The notes under the pieces: model-generated
What the model saw: the letters and a program-made list of their open reading frames with translations, nothing else
What the model was told of the DNA's origin: nothing
Databases searched by the model: none
Made by a program: the position numbers and the translations under genes
From: Gilliamella bombicola
GTDB lineage: Bacteria > Pseudomonadota > Gammaproteobacteria > Enterobacterales > Orbaceae
Direction: 5' to 3'
Assembly (NCBI RefSeq): GCF_900094945.1
Contig: NZ_FMAQ01000004.1
Location: 39,213-103,212 of the forward strand
DNA length: 64,000 nt
Shown here: in pieces, positions 37,921 through 45,600 of the stretch
Layout of the letters: each line of letters starts with the position of its first letter
Position numbering within the stretch: position 1 is the first letter of the stretch

Positions 37921-38490
37921 TTAAAAATCAGGCACCGTTGCGGTTTGGCTTAGTCCATAGCTATTAAAGTTGCCTTGTACTGGCTCTAGGCATTTTTCTT
38001 GCTTTATCCACAAAATAAATTTTTGCCCTGTACTTTTACTATGCAAATGAAAGTGTGGATATTGCAAATGAACGCTTCCCCACTTTTCAATCATTTTATT
38101 TTTTACTTCAGGCGTCCATTTTCCTTGTGCTGTTAATCGTTGTTCGGCACGCCTTAATGCACTCTGACCTTTCGGATTAACACGGCTAAAACGTAAATAG
38201 CCTTTTATCGTCGTTGGTACTATAGTGATAGGCATCAATAAAGCATAATCACTAATTGTCGATTTTTGCTGTATATCTGCTTTGAGGTTTTGCAACTCCT
38301 TCTCAGTGCCCAATAGGCGAATCACTCCACCTAATGTTCGGTGCACTCTGTAACAAGGAAAGCTAATTGCGATATTGCCTTGGTGATTGACCAAAATTTG
38401 ATGTAATGATTGCATCACTTGATTCATCACATCCAATTCGGTTATCTCAATTTGCGAAATGGCTCGCAACTCTAAATAATGTGAGTGCAT
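37921..38490 (-). CDS. cas6f: Cas6f/Csy4, type I-F pre-crRNA endonuclease
   Basis: A 189-residue protein (P. aeruginosa Csy4 has 187). The catalytic His is His30 (SLHQIL, aligned with His29 of GKLHQAL), the serine-containing STGQKF motif is present at about residue 151, and an Arg-rich helix (QSALRRAEQRL) would grip the repeat hairpin. It ends in the family's YGLS and VPDF. It cleaves repeats at the 3' base of the stem-loop and stays bound. Last gene of the operon, 5 bp after csy3, convergent with flhA. Confidence 0.95.
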   Translation of the reverse strand: MHSHYLELRAISQIEITELDVMNQVMQSLHQILVNHQGNIAISFPCYRVHRTLGGVIRLLGTEKELQNLKADIQQKSTISDYALLMPITIVPTTIKGYLRFSRVNPKGQSALRRAEQRLTAQGKWTPEVKNKMIEKWGSVHLQYPHFHLHSKSTGQKFILWIKQEKCLEPVQGNFNSYGLSQTATVPDF

Positions 38491-38495
38491 CTTAT

Positions 38496-39506
38496 TTACT
38501 CCTTACCGCTGGCACCAAAGACACCACCACGAATTAATACCGCAATTACATAATGTTGCTGATCAAGCGATGGTTTTTCACCTTTTAAAACCCAATTATC
38601 AAATAAGGTATAAAAATCTAATTTCTGTTTTGGTTGGCGGAAAGCATGCCCCATTGAAGTAACCGAGCCATACGGTTCTATCGCTATTGGAAATTGTGCA
38701 TTATCTTCATACCAAGTATCGATAGTTCGAATTGCATTACTGACTTTTTGTGAATGCATAGCAGCTTGTTTGTTCTTCTCATACAATACTTTACTTTTAG
38801 TTTTGCCAGTATCTAGAATTAATTCTTGTGACGGGTAAACTTCTTGACCTAAGCCCATTTTCAGTTTGGCTTCAACGTTAAAAATCACAAACTCTTTACC
38901 GGATAATCCTGCTTCAATCAGTTTAGCAAGATCATTTACCGATTTATCATCATAATCAAATGCATTAAGCTGATATTGTTTAACATCACTGACTTCAATG
39001 AATGGTTTTTTATCATTTTTTCGAGTAACTGAAAGGCTAATTTGCTCCGCGGTCATACGATTACGCCATAACCAACGACCATTTAAGATATTAATGGCAT
39101 AACGCTTAGCTAGCGCTGTCATTCCTTGCGTTTGAATATAATCCTGCGTTGTTTTTTCTAGTTCTTTTTGATATTCGATATCATTACACACGGAAGGTTT
39201 ACCTAAAAATGGCAACACTTTACAGCTCCATGTCACGATCAAAGTATCTTTATCGGCATCTAACGCAGCAACATCAACTGTTTGTAAATTTGGCTTTTGT
39301 ATTTCAGCATCTAATTTGGTTGGATCGTTTGCAACTGCATTTTTAAGACGATTTGAAATAGTGCCTCGCACTGATTTTTCAGTGACTGTAACAGGAGATA
39401 ATTTAGTGGCATCTGCATTATCTTGCTGTGCAAAAATCGCATCAGAAATATCAAAACTACGTTCAAAAGCAAGTACGCTGGCGGTGGTGATTTTATCTTT
39501 ACTCAT
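38496..39506 (-). CDS. csy3: Cas7f/Csy3, Cascade backbone subunit
   Basis: A 336-residue protein (usual 330-345). The start SVLAFERSFDISDAIF and the EKSVRGTISNRL motif near residue 48 are diagnostic of Csy3. Six copies coat the crRNA spacer in the I-F Cascade. It begins 35 bp after csy2. Confidence 0.96.
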   Translation of the reverse strand: MSKDKITTASVLAFERSFDISDAIFAQQDNADATKLSPVTVTEKSVRGTISNRLKNAVANDPTKLDAEIQKPNLQTVDVAALDADKDTLIVTWSCKVLPFLGKPSVCNDIEYQKELEKTTQDYIQTQGMTALAKRYAINILNGRWLWRNRMTAEQISLSVTRKNDKKPFIEVSDVKQYQLNAFDYDDKSVNDLAKLIEAGLSGKEFVIFNVEAKLKMGLGQEVYPSQELILDTGKTKSKVLYEKNKQAAMHSQKVSNAIRTIDTWYEDNAQFPIAIEPYGSVTSMGHAFRQPKQKLDFYTLFDNWVLKGEKPSLDQQHYVIAVLIRGGVFGASGKE

Positions 39507-39541
39507 AATGTATTCCTTATTCTATAATTTTCTAAATTTAC

Positions 39542-40465
39542 TTAATTGGTTTCTTGATTAATAACATAAATTTCTGCATCATTAGATTGCAACTCACTGC
39601 ATTTATAACGCCAAAAAGCCTGTGATAAATTCTCTTTCAAGCGTAAAGGAAAGACCCATTTACCAAGCCCATAAATACACTCCACAAATTGCGTGGCATG
39701 CTCATTACTGCGCGCATGTTCAACCTTACCGGCTGAAAATAGTGGCGAAATAGCTTGATAGCCTAAATGTAAAGGCACAAGCCAACCGCGCCCTTGTTTA
39801 ACTGATGTAGTTTGCCAATGATCTTTTTCTTGAGGATGATGATGTAACATTGCGGTTTCAATCAAGGCATCAAGCGCTGTAGCATTAGGATCTTGTTGCT
39901 GTAATTCCGCAGTGATATCTTGTAAATCTTGTGGTGCTTCAACTAAAACAAATGCGGGTAATAGTGCATTGATTAAGTGTTTATTTGATTCTGATGCAGA
40001 ATATAGCGCGACTGATTCAATATCGACAACGTGCCCACCAGCAACACGTTGCTGGTAAAGTTTTTGTTTCATCTGTTGGATGAATGCTTGCTGCTCATCT
40101 GCATCATCTAATGTTTCACGATCTTCAATTTTTACCTCAACAAGTAATGAAACATCTAGATGAACTCGCCCTTCTTCAATAATTGAACGAGTACTACCAT
40201 TTTTAGCTAGTGGATTGCGTGTTAATCGAAAAGTATAATCCGCATAGTTGTTTGGCCGATAAATTTGTACATCACATTCATGACATGCAATTAACACACC
40301 ATCTAAGTAAATAGGATTTTCTGATTCAATTTTACGACTTAAAGCATGAATAGCGCCTAAAAACCCCGAAATAGCAGGAAAGCCATACGTTAATGGGCTA
40401 GAAATTGCATTAGCATTATGAATTTTGACATGATCAAATAATAAATAATAACGTAATGATGCCAT
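39542..40465 (-). CDS. csy2: Cas5f/Csy2, Cascade small subunit at the crRNA 5' end
   Basis: A 307-residue protein. Family features include YYLLFDHVKIHNANAISSPLTYGFPAISGFLGAIHALSRK at the N-terminus and the H-C-H/C-containing GVLIACHECDVQIYRPNN. It pairs with Csy1 and holds the 8-nt 5' handle of the crRNA. It overlaps csy1 by one base. Confidence 0.95.
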   Translation of the reverse strand: MASLRYYLLFDHVKIHNANAISSPLTYGFPAISGFLGAIHALSRKIESENPIYLDGVLIACHECDVQIYRPNNYADYTFRLTRNPLAKNGSTRSIIEEGRVHLDVSLLVEVKIEDRETLDDADEQQAFIQQMKQKLYQQRVAGGHVVDIESVALYSASESNKHLINALLPAFVLVEAPQDLQDITAELQQQDPNATALDALIETAMLHHHPQEKDHWQTTSVKQGRGWLVPLHLGYQAISPLFSAGKVEHARSNEHATQFVECIYGLGKWVFPLRLKENLSQAFWRYKCSELQSNDAEIYVINQETN

Positions 40466-41844
40466 TAAAAGATCCCCTCCCTTTTTCGTTGACTTGCTTT
40501 CACCGCAGCACTAAATTCGCGGCGCCATTCGCTAAATTCAGGATCGGCAAATTGCTGTTTAATATTTTTAAATTTTTCTTTTAAAGCATTTTGAACCCAA
40601 TTTGCAAAACTCTTTTCTAGACTTTGTTGCCAATCACCTTGTTCATACTGCTTTTTAAAATCCTCTTCATTCTCTAATTGGGCTCGCTGTGGATCAAGCC
40701 AAAGTTTTTCATGAAAATCGAGAGAATAATCACGGCTCCAACCGGCTGGTTGAGTAGTTTGAATATGGCGAGCAAACTTAAGTAGTAATGATAAAATCAC
40801 CGCAAACGCATCTTTACGATCATCTCTTTCTTCTACAATATTTTTTGGTGCTTCAACCATATCAAACAATAACCTAAAACCAAATCGACAAAAATATTGC
40901 AGTGCATTATTGAAAATTGTTTCTTGTTGTTTAGAAATGGATGGGAATTGAGATTTTTCAAATATAGGAGGCATAGAGGGTAATAAAAAATTGCGTCCTC
41001 CCTGATTACTGGTTAATTGACTTACTCCCTGTGGATTGCTACCGCCCAATTTAACTACCGCTAAATGATGAAATGAAAAATAAGACTGATGTTTAATATC
41101 TTTAATTCGTCGTTGTTCACGTGCTTTTTTATTTTCATCTGAAAATCGTGATTGTACTTTTTGATAAACCAAATGACACAATGAACTAGGATGTAACGGA
41201 ATTAACAATCGATAATTATTGTCTTGCTGTGATAAATAAGTTTCTTCACTATTGGGCCAATATAATTGCTTATTAAGCTCCGAGGCTTTAGGGTTATCGA
41301 AATCATTAAAGATTGCTTTTTTAAAATTAGTTAAATAAAGCAATGCTTTTTCTTTATCGTCAGAAAGCGCAGCTAAAACAGCAGGGTGATCATTTACAAT
41401 CAATTGCAAAAATGTCACATCTTCTATAACAAATTGATTTAATAAAGAAAAAACATCAAGAGCGGCAGCATTGCCTGAACAATCAAGCGGAAGGGTTGTA
41501 GGTGTAGCTGAAGAAACATATAGCTGCTCAATCGGTTGGGATTGTGTTGAATAATTGATATTATCGCCAAGACTTGAAGAATGTATGCTTTTGCTATTAT
41601 TAGTACCCATTGATATCCATGAGATCCTTCTGGTGGCAGCATCTTCCATCCACGTTTCAAAATCAAACCGTTTAGCGAGTTCAGCTAACTTTTGCTGAGC
41701 TTCATTCACTGCAACCTGATCTCCTAGCTCTTTTGCTTTTTCTAGCTTAGCGGTTTCGCTTTTATAGCTACTATTATTGGCAAGTCGCTGTTGCAGAAAA
41801 TCTACAATTATTTTTCTTATATCTTGCCAAGAAATATTATTCAT
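40465..41844 (-). CDS. csy1: Cas8f/Csy1, Cascade large (PAM-reading) subunit
   Basis: A 459-residue protein (P. aeruginosa Csy1 has 434). The VVKLGGSNPQGVSQL loop at about residues 266-280 corresponds to the conserved K-GG-NPQN-S region that reads the CC PAM in this family. AAGGAGGG stands a few bases before the ATG. Only 75 bp separate it from the preceding small gene, and those hold an intrinsic terminator. I see no promoter of its own there, so csy1-4 may depend on read-through. Confidence 0.95.
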   Translation of the reverse strand: MNNISWQDIRKIIVDFLQQRLANNSSYKSETAKLEKAKELGDQVAVNEAQQKLAELAKRFDFETWMEDAATRRISWISMGTNNSKSIHSSSLGDNINYSTQSQPIEQLYVSSATPTTLPLDCSGNAAALDVFSLLNQFVIEDVTFLQLIVNDHPAVLAALSDDKEKALLYLTNFKKAIFNDFDNPKASELNKQLYWPNSEETYLSQQDNNYRLLIPLHPSSLCHLVYQKVQSRFSDENKKAREQRRIKDIKHQSYFSFHHLAVVKLGGSNPQGVSQLTSNQGGRNFLLPSMPPIFEKSQFPSISKQQETIFNNALQYFCRFGFRLLFDMVEAPKNIVEERDDRKDAFAVILSLLLKFARHIQTTQPAGWSRDYSLDFHEKLWLDPQRAQLENEEDFKKQYEQGDWQQSLEKSFANWVQNALKEKFKNIKQQFADPEFSEWRREFSAAVKASQRKREGIF

Positions 41845-41871
41845 TGGCCCTCCTTATATTTTTGCAAATTT

Positions 41872-41906
41872 AAAATAAAAAAGGCTTATATCATCATATA
41901 TAAGCC
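41872..41906 (-). terminator. Intrinsic terminator between the small gene and csy1
   Basis: On the minus strand GGCTTATAT pairs with ATATAAGCC around a six-base loop and is followed by TTTTTTATTTTA. It lies 13 bp after the stop of the small gene and 27 bp before the csy1 start, so it could end the small gene's transcript or attenuate expression of csy1-4. Confidence 0.85.
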
Positions 41907-41919
41907 TCTTAATTTAATA

Positions 41920-42237
41920 CTATGCTGCTTTATATTTTAAATATAACTTCAATATATTTAATGCGTTGTTGTTATAAACCCATTTTTTATGAGAATTTAA
42001 AGAGCGATACTTAGATTGTTCTAGTTCTAAATTCTTAATTAGATATTTGACTTCTTTAGTCGTCGAAATATTTAGAATTTTCATTATATCTCGAATCAAA
42101 TAATATTTAACTTTACTACTTTGTTTGAGCGCATCGTTAGCTGATGATATATTGATATTAAATAATTTTAATTTAATTGACCAAATATTTTTTATTGAAA
42201 ATTGACATTCGATTGTTAACCTTTTATTCTTGAACAC
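41920..42237 (-). CDS. Small basic protein inserted between cas2-3 and csy1, function unknown (toxin or regulator candidate)
   Basis: Not a standard type I-F component and not a family I recognise. I place the start at GTG 42237 because GGAG stands nine bases before it, giving 105 residues; an in-frame TTG at 42252 lacks such a site. The protein is very Lys/Asn/Ile-rich and strongly basic, without a signal peptide or obvious membrane helix. Residues about 45-70 (YLIRDIMKILNISTTKEVKYL) and the later KKWVYNNNALNILKLYL are arranged a little like a MerR/excisionase-type winged helix, which is only a weak visual likeness. It has its own promoter, which carries a seed match to the nearby degenerate CRISPR guide, and its own terminator. 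It could be a toxin held off by Cascade, a DNA-binding regulator, or an unrelated passenger. Confidence 0.6.
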   Translation of the reverse strand: MFKNKRLTIECQFSIKNIWSIKLKLFNINISSANDALKQSSKVKYYLIRDIMKILNISTTKEVKYLIKNLELEQSKYRSLNSHKKWVYNNNALNILKLYLKYKAA

Positions 42238-42274
42238 AAATTTTTTCTCCAATTAGCGTTGTTGATGAAATTTT

Positions 42275-42305
42275 AAACCCTAGATGGGGGAACATCTGGG
42301 GTTTT
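42275..42305 (-). other. Stable stem-loop in the leader of the small gene
   Basis: AAACCC, one unpaired base and AGATG pair with CATCT and GGGTTT around a six-base G/C loop, on either strand. It lies in the predicted 5' leader about 40 nt before the small gene, directly after the stop of a 12-codon mini-frame (42304-42342, containing an ATA and a final AGA codon, with no ribosome-binding site). On the + strand it is followed by T-rich sequence and could instead be a plus-strand terminator. Confidence 0.6.
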
Positions 42306-42364
42306 ATCTTTTAATAAGCTGTTTTATTTTCATTTTTAACATAAAAAAACAAACAACTTTGATT

Positions 42365-42393
42365 AATATAAATACAAAAAAAGAAAATGTCAA
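42365..42393 (-). promoter_or_regulatory. Near-consensus sigma-70 promoter facing the small gene and csy1-4
   Basis: On the minus strand a perfect -35 TTGACA (42388-42393) is followed after exactly 17 bp by TATATT (42365-42370). The predicted start is about 42358, leaving a leader of roughly 120 nt before the small gene. The -35 box lies inside the protospacer matched by the degenerate guide. Confidence 0.8.
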
Positions 42394-42411
42394 ATATTAA
42401 TCGTAATGTGG
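42378..42411 (-). promoter_or_regulatory. Predicted CRISPR-guide operator: CC PAM plus 11-nt seed match over the -35 box
   Basis: Reading the minus strand, CC (42411-42410) stands directly before ACATTACGATT (42409-42399), identical to the first 11 nt of the pseudo-spacer at 42449-42479. CC 5' of the protospacer is the type I-F PAM. After these 11 positions the match stops apart from scattered bases. A 32-nt protospacer would cover 42378-42409 and so the whole -35 element. In known CreR/CreA guides such short PAM-proximal matches allow Cascade to bind without recruiting Cas3 cleavage. Confidence 0.8.
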
Positions 42412-42420
42412 GAATATTGA

Positions 42421-42507
42421 AAATGAAACCGCCTATTCGGCGGTGAAATAATTATAACGATTACACTCAATCGTAATGTTTTCTAAACTGCTTATACAGC
42501 AGTGTCA
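42421..42507 (-). CRISPR. Degenerate two-repeat mini-CRISPR (CreA/CreR-like)
   Basis: Read on the minus strand: repeat 1 (42507-42480) has stem CTGCT/AGCAG, loop GTATA and handle TTTAGAAA; a 31-nt pseudo-spacer follows (42479-42449); repeat 2 (42448-42421) has stem CCGCC/GGCGG, loop GAATA and tail TTTCATTT. The canonical I-F repeat has stem CTGCC/GGCAG and handle CTTAGAAA or CTAAGAAA. Both stems remain perfectly paired although their bases changed, and both keep the G before the Cas6f cut site. The handle is kept only in repeat 1, where it would be used. Spacing (28+31+28) is that of an I-F array, where spacers are usually 32 nt. Confidence 0.85.
42429..42487 (-). ncRNA. Predicted processed guide RNA from the degenerate mini-array
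   Basis: If Cas6f cuts after the stem of each degenerate repeat, the product is an 8-nt handle UUUAGAAA, a 31-nt guide and the 20-nt 3' hairpin of repeat 2, 59 nt in all; normal I-F crRNAs are 60 nt. The guide contains a 6-bp inverted repeat (ACGATT/AATCGT) that could fold on itself before loading. Expression and processing are predicted, not shown. Confidence 0.65.
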
Positions 42508-42543
42508 TCAAGTATAAAAGAATTACCTCACTTTTACTAGCAA

Positions 42544-42572
42544 CCATTATTCACCTGACGATATTTTGTCAA
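42544..42572 (-). promoter_or_regulatory. Candidate promoter of the mini-array
   Basis: On the minus strand TTGACA (42567-42572) is followed after 17 bp by TAATGG, or after 15 bp by the better AATAAT. Either would start transcription about 30 nt before repeat 1. A second possible -10 (TATACT, 42511-42516) lies closer but has no good -35. Confidence 0.45.
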
Positions 42573-42584
42573 AAAGTTTCAGGT
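42553..42584. promoter_or_regulatory. Inverted repeat over the mini-array promoter
   Basis: ACCTGA (42553-42558) and TCAGGT (42579-42584) form a dyad with a 20-bp centre that spans the candidate -35 box of the mini-array. Its size and position fit a protein operator, but the protein is unknown; the neighbouring small basic protein is one candidate. Confidence 0.35.
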
Positions 42585-42617
42585 AACTATATGTTTCAGT
42601 ATAAAAACAAGATTCTT

Positions 42618-45600
42618 TTATCCTTTCTTTTTATAAAATCCTAAATAAGGATGAAAATACCAACTGCAATTGCGATATAAGCTTACGCTACAAAATTCAT
42701 TCGCTAATCGATATGGCGTTTTATTTGGAAAATATTCGGCTATTTTTGCTATGGCTTGCTCGACACTATTAATTAGCCAAGGTTGGATGTTAGGATTAGC
42801 AAATGACCAGTCTTTATATTCAATTATACTATTTTGTGTATCTTTACAGCAGTCATCTGGCGTTTGCCATGCAATATCTGCATAGCTAAATTGGTGATTT
42901 CCATCATCGTCAAGTTGGCAAATATATTCATCTTGTGTCTTATCATTCCCTCTAAATGGTGAAATTGCCTGTAAATGCACGCAATGGTGATGAGCTAAGC
43001 CTTGTTGCCAATAGCTAGTCACATAATTACTTTTACGGGCATTAATTGCAAACAGATCTGCCATGACTTTATGTTCTAATTCAGCTAGCGTTAGTCCATC
43101 TTCAGGGCAAGAATGAATACGTGGAACCGCATCAACATTTACTAACTGATGCTCAGGAATTAGTTCATTTGTTTTATGGGTTTTCAGCAAGAATAATGGC
43201 TTTTCTTCAAAACCTGGTTTAGTAAAACAGGCTTGATCTGTTCGATAATTAGATTCAATTGCTTTTAAATTCGATCCTAATATGGCTACATTAGCTTTTT
43301 GTGCAATTTTTTGTGGCCGGTGACGCCATACCCGTCCAACTAACTGAATAATAGATCGCATGGATGAGGGTTCTACAATCGCCCAATCATAATCATGATC
43401 GCGCCCGACTTCGGTGACTGGCGTGCCTATCACAATAAAGATATGATTTTCTTTCTTGCTACTTTTTATAGCCTGGAAAATTTCGGGTTGGCTAAATAGT
43501 GCTTGTTCATCACTGCGATTTAAAATTCTATCGAGTTTTTCTTCTAATTGGCTACGCAATAACAGCAGTTGCCGAGCATGATAGACCACGATATGAAAAG
43601 CGGTATCATTAGGTAACTTCTTTTGTTCATAAATTTGTTGTGTAAGTGAAATAACATCTTCTATATGGGCAAAACGCATTAAACCAATACTAACTTTTTT
43701 TTGTGATTTTTTATCTATTTGATGATGATCTTGGTGAAATTGATAAGCTTGATCTAATAGTTGTTTAGCCAGTACAGCATAATTGAATTTTTGATTCTCT
43801 GTTTTATTTTCTTGGTAATTTAATAGATCTAAAATATGCCCTTGGCGACGGATTGCACTTTGTGCTAATTGATGAATGCGTGTTGCTACAAATTGTTGAT
43901 GGTGCTCGCTAAACGTTTTAGTATCAGCAATTTGTGATATCGACTGTTGATATTCATCAAACCAGCCACATACAATAGTATTATCGGCATATTGTTTATT
44001 TTGATTCCAAATTTTTCGCCCGGCTTGGTAAGCGTCAAATAATCCGGCAATTAAATCTGGTGTTAAAGTCGCCGATGACAGTAGTACTTTGCTCCCAAAC
44101 AATCCGGCTAAATGCACTAAACGCGCTAGCGCTGGCAAGTCGTGTTGATCAAAATCATCGGGTTCATCTAAAATCAGATCTGAGGTTAACAATCTTAACG
44201 TTGGTGCAATATATTTACCGCCTCGGCTACATTCGCTAGCTTGAATAATATGGTCAATTGTGCATGTCACAATAGGCGCATAAAGTAATTGCCGTGCTTT
44301 ACTATCTTCGATAATAGTACCTAATTCACAATCAGCAATACCACTTTCTGCTACATCAATATATTCATCAAGTAACGATTCGATAGATTCACTACCTTGG
44401 TTTTCTGATTTTTTTTGAGAATCGTTTTGTTCAATGTCTTCATTACTCAGTTCAAACAAGGTTTTTGTGGCTCGCCCACCCACTAAAATCGCCAGATGTT
44501 CATCACTTAAGTGTAATCTTTCTCTTAATGCTTTACCTGTTTGCAACGTTAAAACACGTAATCCCAATGCAATGGTAAAACGAACGCCCCGTTTTGGATT
44601 TGAAAGCGCATACATAATCCGCCCATTGGCTAAGGTTTTACCACAGCCAGTCGATGCCATGTTAACACCAAAAAAGCCACATTCCTCAGATTGTTGTTGA
44701 TAACTTTTTGCTAAATCAAAAGCATGATTTTGCCATTGGAATCGTTTTATAGTTGTTCGTTTGGTAAAAGGTTTATGTTGATTGATTGCGGGTAATTCCG
44801 TGGTTATTTTAGGTAATAAACGAGCAAAACGGGCTGAAAAATTAGCAACACCGACCAAATGATCATCCAAACACTGTTTGGCTTCTTTTTGGTAATTTGT
44901 GTTGGCAATCAGTATTGCCCTATTTTTTTTTGCCTCGTCATTTGATAAAGATAAACTTGAGTAGTTATGATCAGCCACCATTAAGCTTAAACGTGAAATA
45001 TGCAATAAAAACGCGTCAATATTAGACAATTGCATTAAAGGCACATGATTTAAGGCTTTGGCTGCATAGCGACTTAGTTTTTTCAGCCAAGGCTGACTTA
45101 AGGTAATATCACTTTTAAGCTGCCAAAAATCGTTGGGTGAAGTGTGTTGACTATGACTATTTTTAACCCATTTATCAATTGCCTTAAATGTTTTATAAAA
45201 ACTTCGGATAGTTAAACCAGATATATCAAAATCTATTTTCTGTAAATTTTTAATATCCCCCGTTAATGAATCTGGTAAAAACGGCATTCTATGATGCGAC
45301 ACAATGAGCCACGCAATCCATTGTGCCAATAATGGTAACTGCGTAAGATCATTTTTTTCAACTTTGGTAAGCTGCTTGTACCAATTAGGATGTTGTTGTT
45401 GATATTGAGTAAAATGCGCTAATCGATTAAATAAGGCTTCGTTGGTGGTGCAGTCTTGAATCATTAATAAAAATAATTGCAACGAAATCCATTCATGTCG
45501 GTAAGGATCAGCAGCCACAGCCGTTTCTGCTCGTAATTTAGATTGAAAACCAACCGTTGCTTTGCCTAAATCATGAAGTAGGGCTGCCATAGTTGTGATC

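Noticed and set aside
42421-42507. Ordinary short CRISPR array
   Set aside because: The two repeats differ strongly from one another and from the I-F consensus outside the stems and one handle, and the spacer matches a neighbouring promoter rather than foreign-looking sequence; a regulatory guide fits better.
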